The position numbers and the translations under genes are program-made. Shown here piece by piece: positions 34,337 to 46,342 of a DNA stretch of 64,000 nucleotides. How positions within the stretch are numbered: the stretch's first letter is position 1; every line of letters begins with the position of its first letter. The stretch comes from Sipunculus nudus (lineage: Eukaryota; Annelida; Sipuncula; Golfingiida; Sipunculidae). Under the pieces are notes generated by a model. The model saw nothing but the letters and a program-made list of their open reading frames with translations, did not search any database and was not told the origin of the DNA. Where the stretch lies: NCBI GenBank assembly GCA_026874595.1, contig CM049315.1, positions 3,158,664 through 3,222,663 on the forward strand. The letters are read 5' to 3'.

Positions 34337-34803
34337 TTAAGCTGGATGTACCACCAATACCTCAACTTCAAATATGACTCATGTGACTAACTTTTGCATA
34401 AAATTTGGTGATGATTGCTCAAGCTGTTTCTGAGATTGTAATTCTAGTTTTTTTTTTGCCAAATGACTGAGTTCAGCTTCCTGTAACTTGGCAAAAAAAC
34501 CACCTTGAGATAGATTGTTTCTGGGATTATTTCTGTGAAATAATGAACAATTTGTCTGGACAGTTTTGGAGAAGAAAGTTTTAAAAGATTTTTTAGCTTT
34601 TTCCCTCTAAATTGAGTCAATACAGATAGCTACAAATAAGCTAAATCCAATAGTGGAACATGTCACTGATTCTTCCATAAAATTTGGCCCTGCTAGCTCT
34701 GACTTTTTTTTAGTTTTTCTTTTAGTTTTTTTTGGGGGTTAACATAATGAAGACAGCGGAAGGACAGCACTGCACCATTGCATAAGCTCACAGGTTTGCT
34801 AAA
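34337..34803 (+). repeat. Further diverged modules ending in a second CATAAGCTCACAGGTTTGCTAA tail
   Basis: Same block order as 30100-30350, terminating in the family tail at about 34780-34803 after a GGAAGGACAGC remnant. Confidence 0.55.
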
Positions 34804-35485
34804 AAATTTTAACTTTAGTCAAATTAAATATTACTCTGCTAGCATAATACATAGCACACTTGTACACTCTTATTCAGTCCTCAGGCATAAGGATCACAAC
34901 ATTTTACTGTCCCAGACTTTGTAATAATGTGCTGACTGGTCCATCACACATTGCCAGATATAATTTCAATTAACCTACCCGTAGGTTTGACCAGGTTCTG
35001 TTACGTACAATATTTTCTTTGACACAAGATATCTACCCTCTTGTGGTGGTCTGGTGTTGGTTCAGTTCCACAGACTAAGCATTGTTATATATGTATACTT
35101 AGACGGTAGTGAACTAGTACATGTATATTTTCTTATTATGATACTGAAATGTTTACATATATCCAGCTACCTGCACATATGCTGGCCTCGACAGATTCTT
35201 TAATATTGTGTTTAGATTGTTACAGTCGCACACTGCCAGTCTCTGACATACAGGTCATGGTCAGTGGTTCATAACATACTCTCACTGGTGCATAATGAAA
35301 CATTAATCAAAGCATCCAAGTGTATACAATAAATTATGTTTCATTTGTATGCTGGTATGTGTGATCTCAAAACTGAACCAGGTCAATGTATTTGTACCTG
35401 CTTGGTAGCATAGAAATAATGCAGCTTGTACTAGCCCTAAGTTGTCATGCTAACCATTCTTACACATACGTCTTGGAGCATGAAC
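34804..35485. other. No gene seen
   Basis: AT-rich with only short frames. Confidence 0.4.
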
Positions 35486-35488
35486 AGA

Positions 35489-35492
35489 ATAT

Positions 35493-35555
<63 letters not shown>

Positions 35556-35565
35556 TATATATATA
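35489..35565. repeat. (TA)n microsatellite
   Basis: Long AT alternation with two interruptions. Confidence 0.95.
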
Positions 35566-36206
35566 AGCTGAATAAATTTCATATCATTTGAATTACCTGG
35601 ACGTCAACTTCATCTTACAAAATAAATTCAATGAAATGTGGTCACGTACTGTCTTGTTAGAGACTTGTTGCGGATCCACAACTGTGATACGTTGTTGATG
35701 GAGGGGAGCAGAGCGGATCGGAATCACACGTCTTGGGCCGAGGCAAGTTAGAGACATGAATAGAGCCTCAGAGGTCCCCTAATCTGCACTTTTTATCCAG
35801 GCACACACTTCCTACTACACAACCAAATTGATAATTAATAATGCATATTATTAGGGCCATTTACAAGACCATTTGAGCAGCAGACCCTGTGGTTACTGTT
35901 CAAATCAGGTTATGTACCTGCCACGCCAGGAGTCTGATCAAACAAACCTCCACTGTATTCACTCAAGCATGAAGCAAACAACCCGGCGTAAAGTTGGCGA
36001 TAATACAAGTATTCACATCAAAGACCCGTTCTTGGGGCGCTAAATTTGGGCGAATTTCATGAAGGACATGTTGACATTTCATGAAAGTTACATAATATGA
36101 TGACAGAACAATTAATAAATCTACTGCGTATTTTGTAAAGCCTACCTATAGCACAAAACTGGAAATTCGGTGATTTTTTCCCGAGTTCTGGACTCTGATC
36201 GCGGAA

Positions 36207-36360
36207 CTCACCTCCAAGTTTATAAAAACCAAACGCGTTGCTTTTTATGACCTTGACCTTTTGTCTAGGATAGGCCTACGTCACTAAAGGAAAACTCATG
36301 AACAGGCGGCCTGCCTCAGTCCACAGGCGCTTGAATCGCTATTTGTGTTGATATTGGCTT
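36207..36360 (-). promoter_or_regulatory. Possible minus-strand promoter
   Basis: On the minus strand in order are GCCAATATC (about 36355), TGACGTAGG (about 36282), TCAAGGTCA (about 36250; exact SF-1/ERR half-site consensus) and TTTTTATAAAC (about 36215). The sequence below (35600-36200) is GC-richer than average and reaches a donor CCAG|GTAATT near 35597. Another donor-like GGAG|GTGAGT sits at about 36205. No start codon or protein was found. Confidence 0.3.
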
Positions 36361-36462
36361 AAATCGTGTTCAGTTTACCTTAACAACAATCCCCTACCGT
36401 TCAAAGAGCTTTAAACCATGTTATATCGCTTGCCGGTACTTGTTTATATAATAGATACATCT

Positions 36463-36512
36463 AAACAGTGTATAAGCTAGAAGAGTTTAAAATTACATTT
36501 TTGCTTGTAAAA
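36463..36512 (+). repeat. 50-bp exact copy of part of the repeat at 29996-30047
   Basis: AAACAGTGTATAAGCTAGAA and onward through TTTTGCTTGTAAAA is identical to 29996-30047 over about 50 bases. It directly abuts the MITE at 36513. Confidence 0.85.
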
Positions 36513-36595
36513 CCAAATGAAACCCGCTTGTGTCGAACCTCGGATGTGTCGAAGTTCTCTGAGGTTCCCTTCGACTTCGACACAACGAGGTTTCA

Positions 36596-36600
<5 letters not shown>
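36513..36600 (-). mobile_element. Pogo/Tigger-like MITE remnant
   Basis: Read on the minus strand it starts TACAGTGAAACCTCG and carries GTGTCGAAG and its inverse CTTCGACAC. The far end AATGAAACCCGCTTG is a diverged inverse of the start. The TA of the target site leads directly into the (TA)n tract. Confidence 0.6.

Positions 36601-36665
<65 letters not shown>
36599..36665. repeat. (TA)n microsatellite
   Basis: About 33 perfect TA units starting at the TA of the MITE target site. Confidence 0.95.
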
Positions 36666-36666
<1 letters not shown>

Positions 36667-36668
<2 letters not shown>

Positions 36669-36715
36669 GCCCGTAAGCTGGGGGGGTTCGGTGGGTTCGG
36701 ACGAACCCCCCCGCT
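36667..36715. mobile_element. Solo terminus of a CAGGCCCGTA-type element
   Basis: CAGGCCCGTAAGCTGGGGGG then TTCGG..CGAACCCCCCC, a G/C-run palindrome typical of hAT-like termini. No matching opposite end was found in the window. Confidence 0.4.
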
Positions 36716-36719
36716 GAGC

Positions 36720-38030
36720 ATCTGAGTTCCACCTGACGAATACTAATATGCTATAATCTAGAAAAAGTATACAGAACTTTATGTTTAACCATTTTTGTCC
36801 GGTTCCATGCATATCCTCACAGGAAGAGACCATATTTCTGTATAAATATTGTTTTTAGCGCCGATAAGCGTCCTCTTTATTTAGCTCTGTCAGGGATGTA
36901 GATTGCAAGTATAGTTCAAAACGTTTAATTTCACCTGAAACAAGCTTTAAATAACCTGTTCACTGCTTGCTTCTGATTATGGTCAAGAACTGGATGTTTG
37001 TTGCCGTGTGAGAGGGGATAAAGAGAAAATTGTTGATTGCCCCCTCTCATGCAAAGAGGGCAGTAGCACCCTCTTGTTTCCGGGCCAAAGGACTATAAGA
37101 ACACTCTTTCAATATAGAGCACAGGAGACATATACGTGTCAAGAGTCCAAACCAAGCTTGATTCCATAAGAATAATAAATAAAGGGGAAAAACAAACAAA
37201 ACGTTAAAAAATATCATATAGAGATTTATAAATGAGCTTATGGAACTTTTCGATTTGTTGGTGTTGCAGATTAAATGAGGGCCTTGCATATTACTTCGTT
37301 ACTTCAGAAGATATATATGGCTATGACCCACTGTCTGTAGTCGTCCTATCAGCAGTTTGTCTGCACGTTAGATAAGCATGATTTTACATCGTTACCTATG
37401 GATTTGAAATTTTACATACAGTATTATGTATCAAGTTCTATACCAAGCCGGAAACTAGGTCACTGTGCTTTGTTCCTATGGAAAATTAAACTAAACCAGT
37501 TTGCATTCAAAACCTATTATAACAATTCAAGACTGCCTTATATAAAAAAGCTTGTATTGTTCTAATTAAGGCACAGAGCTTTTCATTAAATGTCCGATGT
37601 ATATTAGGAAAATTATGCCAGTATTGAGTAATTAAAAAAAATAAGGGCTGGATCATGTGTTTAGTCGAGAATATTTTTACTCAATGAATATGTTAACCGC
37701 TTAAGCTGGAGCTCAGTTCATACAGAAAATAACTACAATTAATTTAGATTGAAGTATACACCGGAGATAAGGTCGGAAATTCAATGAATTTTCGAAGTAA
37801 TCAACAAATGTAAAATCACTACCATGAATTTTACCCTATACTTTGACTATCGCATATTGTTTTCTTGTAATCACTGCTGATTTAATTTTCAAATAGCATG
37901 ACTACATGGATTTAAGCTATTGGTTCTGAAATTCTAATGCAGTTACCCAAAACAATTAGTCAGATATGGGAGTTTTCAGGAGGGTAAGACTATATTATTT
38001 ATGAGTAATCCAAATCAGGGAACAGGCCAC
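36720..38030. other. No gene seen
   Basis: AT-rich, with no recognisable coding frame. Confidence 0.4.
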
Positions 38031-38905
38031 CTCCACTGTGTACCGGAGGGCAAGATGGCGATTTGGTATAGATATATGGCGAAGTGTGCACGTGTGCCCC
38101 TTGCCTGTAGGGACTGATGAATGACATAATTTTCATTTAATATGTCTAATATTAACATGGATTTCATTGACCAAGTCTCTATAAGTTACTTTGATCGTTT
38201 ATTTTGTCAGTTTTTAGGCTATATACATTCTAAATTGTTCAGTCTACACATCTACACATTTTGTTTTTATTCGGACCTCGCAGAAATGCCCCGGATCTTA
38301 ATTGATCCCCTAAAGTTCCAGCTCCGGCCCAGTTCTGTCCTATATACTGCTTCGTTTGTCAAAGAATTTGAATATAATTCTAGCAGCCTTGCCTGCTAGT
38401 CCTTTTTTTAATTTTTGCAAATTTCAAGTATAGCTAGAAACCCAAAACATCGCCCGGTTCATTTCTTTCCAAGAATGTTAATTTACAAGTTATCTGCATT
38501 GAATGATATCAATTCAAGCAACCTCATTTAACTTTCAGTTAACGTGATAATAACTCGAGTGGACAGCTACCGGAGAATATCAGATGATGGAGGTGTGAGT
38601 TTGTCAATGAATATATGGTTGTTTTCTTCTTTTCAAATCTGAAATGAAATGGACGCCAAAGCACTTTTTTGTTTAGTGTACACGTATTACAGCCTCTTTA
38701 TGACCATGCATACTTGTTCTGTAGTAGCAGCTTGCGAAACGCTTTGGATGGGACGTTCTGAGTACACACGGCGAGAAAAAGGACAATTCGCTGATAATAG
38801 GTTATTTGGATTGTTTTTATTAAGCCTAATATCAAACGGAGTTTCTTTCTAGGAGATTCCATTGTTTGAAGGTCTTGTTTTCTAACATTTCAGTTATAGA
38901 CATCC
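38031..38905 (+). other. Weakly gene-like segment, no gene supported
   Basis: GGCAAGATGGCGATTTGG at about 38050 contains a YY1-like AAGATGGCG and a 19-codon frame. A 67-codon frame at 38649-38852 starts MDAKALFCLVYTYYSLFM, which is signal-peptide-like, but has no homology I recognise and no clear donor. Confidence 0.2.
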
Positions 38906-38957
38906 AGTTTCTCTTGATTTAAAAAAAAACGGCCCGTAGAACGGTAGTTGTCCTTTC

Positions 38958-39059
<102 letters not shown>

Positions 39060-40910
39060 CTGAAGGTATATATATGGGTCTCATGCATATAACAGACATG
39101 CATTTAACAGGGAAGGTTCTTTAGTAATTATTGATTAATGCGTGCTAAAATTTAGTTGTGACCATGTTTACATTTTCAAAACTTGGAAATTTACTGTAAA
39201 ACTAAAAAAGTGCACTTTATTAATAAATTATAGAATTTAAGGGTTATTTTCATGTAAACGTGTGATTTTTTTCCCTATTCATTGGGTGACTTTATTTAAT
39301 GTGACTTTCATCTGTACAAATCCTTACTCTATACAAAAAGTGTGAGTTTATTTCCTATACCAGGGGCGTGTTTAGAGGGGGGGGCGCAACAGGCGCGCCC
39401 CCCCCCTTAAATCTGTTCAACAGATTTGTAGAGGGCACCCAATTTCGTTAAATGTCAGGGCGTGCTCAAGACCTTTTGCAAATAAGCACAAAAAGTTGTA
39501 TTTGTAAGGCCTCGGCCCTTGTTTAAACTGTTTCAATTTAGTATCGGTATAGGATGACACCCTCTAGTAGAGCTCTAATATAGACCAAACGAATTCCTCA
39601 TGGAAGCTGCTTATGCATAGGTCATGTCGTGTTATGCATGGGACACGATAGTCCTGGCGGTTAGCCAATAAATACGAGTTCTGTGATTCTTTTAGGTAAG
39701 GTCAGTGTGTGGTGTCCAAACCCCGCCCTTATTTTTATCTAACTAAAAGAAGGCCCGATAAGCAGTAAGATTAGGAGGAACACATTTGGGCCCCAGATCG
39801 ATCACGATTTTTTTTATAAGGTAGAATAATATGGTTGAAAATGTAGAAGTCTCATTCAGTTTTTATTTAAGCTTTAATGAATTTTAGTGAAGACACCTCG
39901 CGAGGGTCCGGGTTGTTCAGTCGTGTCCTATAAAGGGCTAAAGAAATGCGCCTACCGTTTGTCATTTGAGAAACATGAATACGGAGTTTTTAATCTAAAT
40001 TGAGTGGCCTAAATAAATGGTTCCGTACCGGCCAAGAATTTCCTATAAGGCGCGCGCCCAATGAAATGTATGAAAATGTAGTAGAAGTCTCACATGATTT
40101 TATTTTAGCCTAGAAATTTCCAGTGAGCTAGGCACAAGAAAAACCTCGAAAATGATAAAGTCACGTGTATTACGAAACGTAAAATGATGAGTAAATAGTG
40201 ACACGGGCCCGTCAGGCATTTCCTATGTGAAGAACACCAGTAAATACTTTAAAAAATGAGATAATGTCCTTTGGTTTTAAGTTAACTTGCATTTATATAG
40301 CTGTCAATAGGACGACCCAAAGGGGCCCGGCTAAATGCTTGTTAAAAAGAAACTTTGTATTTTTTTTTTTTGGTGCTAGATTTTAGTTTTAATAGAAAGT
40401 GACCCGTCGGATAAAAAGGGCCTGGATAGACCAAGAGTTCTTGAGACCCATTAGAATGCATGGAAATGTAGAAAGTCCTGAGTAATGGTGCACAATGGTT
40501 ACGGTATACAACAGAATACTAAATCTTATTTAGAACAAATCCTAACACGTAAGAATTTAATAAAAAATTAACATTTATTTGCATTCATTTTATGATCTGG
40601 AGGGCCATGGAAAGCGTACACTTTCGTGCCGGAAGTACATGCCGTTTGTTTTCAATGTATTCTTCTACTATGTTTAAAGTATAGATCAGGTATAAAATGT
40701 AGGTTACAACTTTAGTTGCTTTTGTTGATTGTTCGTGTATTTAATTATTCAAGATAGTATATTTATTTATTGATTAATGATGAGTATAAAACGATTCAGT
40801 TGAGAGGCCCCTTTGATTTTATTTTTTTTTTCAAATTTATCTGGGCCCTTTTTTTTGTGTGTGCGTAGAGGGGGGTGGCTTTCATTTTGTTTATAAATAC
40901 CGGGCTCCCT

Positions 40911-40931
40911 ATATATATATATGTATGCATG

Positions 40932-40971
<40 letters not shown>
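40911..40971. repeat. (TA)n microsatellite inside the hAT-like element
   Basis: TA alternation interrupted by a GTATGCATGC block at its left. Confidence 0.9.
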
Positions 40972-40973
<2 letters not shown>

Positions 40974-41943
40974 TATCGATTATCAACTTATCAGGAACCT
41001 ATATAGTTTCCTATTATTGTGACAGACCACGAATGGATGCGTTTTAGATCAAAATATTAAATATTCAAATTCATACGCGCAAATATAGGTCTTGTCTTAT
41101 TTATTATTAAACGTTTTTATCATACATGGCTAATATCCCCAGAAAGGAAACAAAAATTTGGTAGTTCATTCGATCTGTTAGGTGGAACATGATGCAAGCT
41201 GATATATGTAAACCGTCAGTTATTGTGTATAAAAAAGAAAACGTTTTCTCGCAGAATCACAGTGGTCATCGATACAGCTTCCACTGCTGATCTCATGAAC
41301 ACCTGTCAAAATATGTAACAATCTAACGCATCTGCACTCGCCATGGCTGCGGCACTATATTAACTATTTATTATTTAACTACTTATTATGTTCCTGATAA
41401 TATTTTTTTTTTTATTCTTCCAAGTTTCAATTGGCTTTTTCGTATTGTGATAGAATTGATTTTGATAGTATACATATAGCATGGGAGGCACATTTTTTAG
41501 TGTGAGTAACCTCCTGTAGGTCGCTTGCCTTGAGGTTATAGCTAGGGATGCCTGCATGTTAAGACCTCCGTATATGATTTTTTGGTTCCGTTTTGCATGG
41601 TGGATAAAGTATATATATGAGAATATACGTAGCATTACATAGATAAACTATGCATCCCTCTGTTATAGTCCATTTAGTTTACCGCTTCATTAAGTAGACA
41701 GTCTTGGATTTAAAGCGAATAAAGAGTTTCTTACATCCATAAAACTGAATGGTTATTATATAAAGAAGAAAAGGGAGGGTACCGGAAACCTTTTGTACCG
41801 CCTCGAAAAAAAATTCTCGGAGGCCCTGCTTAAAGTCTCATTCAGAGCGTTAACATATTATCTCCATGTATATTTACTCCATTTAATAAAATATCAATTT
41901 TCCACTCAAACATCACTGATTTTGAATTAATCTTAAGGCCTCC

Positions 41944-41959
41944 TCCCCCCCCCCCCCCC
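41944..41959. repeat. Poly-C tract
   Basis: An uninterrupted run of about 14 C; a 17-G run lies at about 42524-42540 in the same element. Confidence 0.9.
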
Positions 41960-42849
41960 AAACAAAGTTTCTTCTTTGGCACTTTTTTTTCAGAATTAGT
42001 GCGAGCGGGCAAATTTAAATAAAAATTCTTTGTATAAAAATTTCATGTACCGTAATCTCTATGCATTGGCAAAAAACAGTAGAAATTGTAACTTTGCAGT
42101 TTGAAACAATTTAGCAATATTTGACCTGTGACTTTGGATAGCTTGCTTGTGGATTCTTGATCAAAAGTTCAAGCCACTTCTCATGAACAACCAAATGAAT
42201 AACAGCATAAGAAAAGTCAGGGCAAACAATTGCTCTCAAGTAGCTTACCTAGTTTTTGCGCCTATGTACAGCCCGTATATATGTAACGTTATTGATTGAG
42301 AAGAATAGTATGTACAAAAACAAAATAACAGACTCTTTCACACAATCTCAGAGAAGGAGTTTACAGGCAACATCAATACATATAGCTGGGGCGAAATTTC
42401 CTGTTGCAACGGGGGGAGGGGGGGATTCTTCCATTCAGCTAATCACACACACAAACACACACATTATATATATATATATATATATATATATAATGTCATC
42501 TTAGGGTGATCCAGAATCCACGAGGGGGGGGGGGGGGGGGTCGTATATAGATAATAGAGCGACTACGTTCGTAGGGCTGGAATGCTAAGACGTTTTGCGG
42601 TCGTGAGCCCCCCTATGCTAAAATCCTGCGCACGCCCTTGTATACCCAAGTCGGTGACTTTATTTCATGCATAAAATTCTGACTTTATTTCCTGTGACTT
42701 TTTTTCCGGTCACCGGTCTCTCAATTACCTCCGGCGCTGAGCTTTCACATGAATAAAGATAACGTTATATACTGCTGCTTCCCGGGAATCCTTTTTTGCA
42801 CAAAATATATATATTTATAAAGGACACACACACAAATTACAATGGAAGA

Positions 42850-43580
42850 TTATAAAAACCAAGTCGTGCGTTATTAAATAATTTCAGATATAAATATAAT
42901 ATTAAATAGAGGGAGAAGAAGTAAGATATTTGGTACCGGAGCAGAGAAGGATCTTGGTGTTTGGGTAGATGGACTGTCCTTTGAACAACATATAAAGGAA
43001 GTGATTTAAAAAAAAGGAAACAGGAAATCTGGACTGCTGTCAATACGCCCTACAAACTATTATATTTTAAATTAACGAAATTATGATATTGCTTTGTAAA
43101 GCCTTAGTGCGACCAATATTAGCAGATTGAAACTGAGTTTGGAGGCCTGGGAGCCCTTATTAATACGGAAACACACAGACCGCATAGCGGGAGTATAAAG
43201 AAAATGTTCATAAAAATCGTTGGGGAGGATTTAAATTACCATGAGGAATTTAGTTCATCTCAGGCTTCCAAGTCTTTTGTATAGAAGATTGAGAGCTAAG
43301 AGACCTTATTGAGGTATGTATATGATCATGCGAGGAAAACATGATCTTAGGCCACGAAACCTTCTGTGCTAGCCATGCATACTATAATGACAGAACGAAA
43401 GGGCATACATTCAAACTTACACTGAAACACATATACACAAAAACAGTCAATATACCAGTATTTTTACTGATAGATTTATAACCGAATGGAACAATAATTT
43501 CAAAAAAAGGTCAGACTGGACATTACAAAACAAAATGTTTTCAATTAATTTGGAGATGAAATAAGCTAATTTGAAATGAC
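42850..43580 (+). pseudogene. Decayed LINE reverse transcriptase C-terminus (CR1/Jockey-like)
   Basis: Translation in shifting frames gives EKDLGVWVDGLSFEQHIKEV (about 42940-43005), CKALVRPIL (about 43093) and VWRPG (about 43138). It continues with MFIKIVGEDLNYHEEF, then L-P-SLLYRR (about 43265-43290), RDLIEV-like sequence and TFKLTLKHIYTKTVN. That is the standard thumb and tail order of non-LTR retrotransposon polymerases: EKDLGV..HI, LYKALVRPHLEY, VWSP, L..L.LPSL..RR, L..VYK. Multiple stops and frameshifts show it is dead. The finger/palm domain with the YADD box is not present. The nearest clade is inferred only from motif order. Confidence 0.8.
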
Positions 43581-43589
43581 AAAACACTG

Positions 43590-44595
43590 AAACCAGCTTT
43601 CCTTGGGTCAAAACAATAAGAATAATAATGACTATGAAATTAATATAAAGAGGCCTACTACACTACTATAAAGTATATTTCTTTCACGCTCTTACGTGCA
43701 TAGACATACAAAAATATATTAATGCAGGTACATAACTACATATACATATATATTTAAAAATTAAATTTGTTTGGACCAATAGGACCAATATATATGCCCA
43801 GAGGGGGAAACTGCTTGTTTCGTTTGATGGAGAAAAAAAACCTTATTCGTGGAAAAACTCAGGGAGAATTGCATGTTTCGTTTCATTCTGTACCCACTGA
43901 TACCGGTACATGGGTTAATGTTGGCCTACACAGGAAATTTCTCATCCCTGCATAAAATTGATAGCCGAGCATAGTGTCTAAATTTTATCGTATACGAATG
44001 TCAGCTTTACAAAGATTTTGGCACACTATCTCTGTTTAAAAAAAAGTGACACGACTTGTCTATAAAATAACAAGGTCGTTACCAGGAAGTTTTTTGTAAT
44101 AATTGAAATAAATTGGACCAAAATGAGACATGATATTAAACTAAAACTAGTATTTTATGATGTTATTAGATTGTTTTGTGCTTTTGAATATTCAAGCCAT
44201 GCCTTTTCTTTGTTAGAATAATTAAAAAAAGAGAGTTAAATTTCGCGGTCTACATGTTTTCCTGGGACAGGCAGTGACTTTAAAGCATAACTGGCTTTCC
44301 TGGCGAAGGCTATTTTAAATCTCTGCTGCTGTTGATCCCTGCATGTGTAATATATACCAATAAAAGTTCTGCCTCTCCAATATACCAGCATTTTACGTAT
44401 CCATTTTGATTTATATGAATAAATCTTGACAGCCATCTTAAATTGTTGTTCCCTTTAAAATGGCCTCAGTTAATATCTTATAATTTCTATGGAGAGTTAA
44501 AATGGTCTGAAAAGTTTGTACTATAAAGGTTAATTCTGTTCACTATAGATTTATAAAACTCTGATGTGCGGCCATCATTTCCGGGTGATGTTCCA
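43590..44595. other. No gene seen
   Basis: AT-rich; short frames only. Confidence 0.4.
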
Positions 44596-44598
44596 TTT

Positions 44599-46342
44599 TA
44601 TAGCTCAGCTGGCTCAGTAAGTCATCTGACCCCAGCACCCCAAGAATAATGGAAAATTTGATACAAAAGCTCAAGTATCTGAACAACTAATGCATTGATC
44701 ACCATGATTTTTTGCATGGGTATTGATCAGGTCTCCTTTGAAACCTGAAATTAGGTCTCTGTTACCCATATCCTTCAAGCTATATAGGGCTCCGAAATAT
44801 CCCTCAGAATAATGGAAAATTTGATACAAAAGCTCTAGTATCTGAACAACTATTGCATTGATCACCATGATTCTCTGCATGGATATTCATCACGGAATGT
44901 TTCATTAGTCTCTGAAGTCTAGAGGCGCCATCTGTATTTTTTCGATTTTTACAAATGTTTTTCTCTGTTTTTGAGACCTTTTAAGATGCGGTCATTGGTT
45001 TACAGGGCATTAATCATAACATCTGGACCTAGAATCTTCTCTCCTGTCATGCAGGGAAGCCCATGAAAAGTCTCCCTGGAAACCTGAAATTAGGTCTCTG
45101 TTATCTATAAACTCTGAGCTATGGGGCTCCAAAGTACCCCACAGAATAATGGAAAATTTGATACAAATGCTCAAGTATCTGAACAACTATTGCATTGATC
45201 ACCATCATTTATTTGCATGGATATTGATCATGGAACGTTTAACAGTTTCTGCAGTCTGGTGGTGCCACCTATATATTTTCGATTTTAATGATTTTTTTCT
45301 ATATTTTTGAGACCTCTTAAGATGTGGTCATCTGTTATCAGGGCACAAATCGTAACGTTTGGACCTAGAATCTTCTCTCTTGACATGCTGGGCGGCCCAT
45401 GAAAAGTCTCCTTGGAAACCTGAAATAAGATCTCTGTTACCCATAACCTCTGGCTATGGGCCTCCGAAGTACACCACAGAATAATGGAAAATTTGATACA
45501 AATACTCAAGTATCTGAACAACTAATGCATTGATCACCATGATTTTATGCATGGATATTGATCATGGAGTGTTTCATTAGTTTCTGCAGAGTGTTGGCGG
45601 CACCTGTATTTTTTTTATTTGTTTACCAATTGTTTTGTCTATTTTATATACCTTTAAAGATGCTGTCATCTTTTTAAAGGCACAAATCGTAATGACTGGA
45701 CCTAGAATCTATTCTCTTGACATGTAGGGAGGCCCATGAAAAGTCTCCTTTGAAATCTGAAATTAGGTCTCTGTAACCCATATCCTTCAAGCTGTATAGG
45801 GCTCCGAAGTATCCCTCAGAATAATGGAAAATTTGATACAAAAGCTCTAGTATCTGAAAAACTAATGCATTGATCACCATCATTCTCTGCCTGCATATTA
45901 ATCATGGGGTGTTCATCATTTTCTGCAGACTTGTGGCGCCACCTGGATTTTTAAAAATTTTAAAGAATTTTTTTTTCTATATTTTTGAAACCTTTAAAGA
46001 TGCAATCATTTGTTAACAGTGCACAAATCATAACCATTGTACCTAGAATCTTCTATCTTTACATCCTGAGAGTTCCTCAGAAGTTCTCAGAAACATCAAT
46101 TTAGGTGACTGTGACCTATATTCTCTGCATTACAATCCATGTTTGAGAAACCCAGAAAAAATACAAAATACACACAAATTGCCAGATTCCTCAGGAATGG
46201 CTGGATGGATTGGGTCTTGATGTACTTGAGATAATATGCATGAACTATGATGCCACCTACATTAACTTAATTAATATCCTGTGCAAGGACATACTCTCAA
46301 CATGTCAGTCGGATGAGCGTCATGACCCATGGGTCACTTGTT
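44599..46342 (-). mobile_element. Helitron-like tandem-repeat element, reverse-orientation copy
   Basis: The tail at 44599-44632 reads, on the minus strand, GTCAGATGACTTACTGAGCC then CAGCTGAGCTATAA. The head at 46342-46300 reads CAAGTGACCCATGGGTCATG then ACGCTC. Between are about five units with AATAATGGAAAATTTGATAC at about 44645, 44810, 45145, 45480 and 45820. The first step is only 165 bases, an internal deletion; the others are about 335-340. No GGAC run survives at the tail. Confidence 0.7.

Larger units (their letters stand above)
39356..42645. mobile_element. hAT-like element, 3.28 kb, with TATAC target duplication
   Basis: The left end CAGGGGCGTG at 39361 and the right end CACGCCCTTG ending 42640 are inverse with one mismatch. 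TATAC flanks both sides (39356-39360 and 42641-42645). G/C runs lie inside each end. Outside the ends, a GTGACTTTATTTCC-type host repeat continues on both flanks, as expected for an insertion. No intact transposase frame is visible, and the interior is decayed and holds (TA)n and poly-C/G tracts. Confidence 0.65.

Noticed and set aside
36468-36833. Open frames of 66-118 codons with YIYIYI runs
   Set aside because: Products of the (TA)n microsatellite; the flanking parts are MITE and hAT-terminus sequence.
38649-38852. 67-codon plus-strand frame with signal-like N-terminus
   Set aside because: The hydrophobic start is short, a second hydrophobic run lies at the end, no donor or polyadenylation signal is placed suitably, and no homology is recognised.
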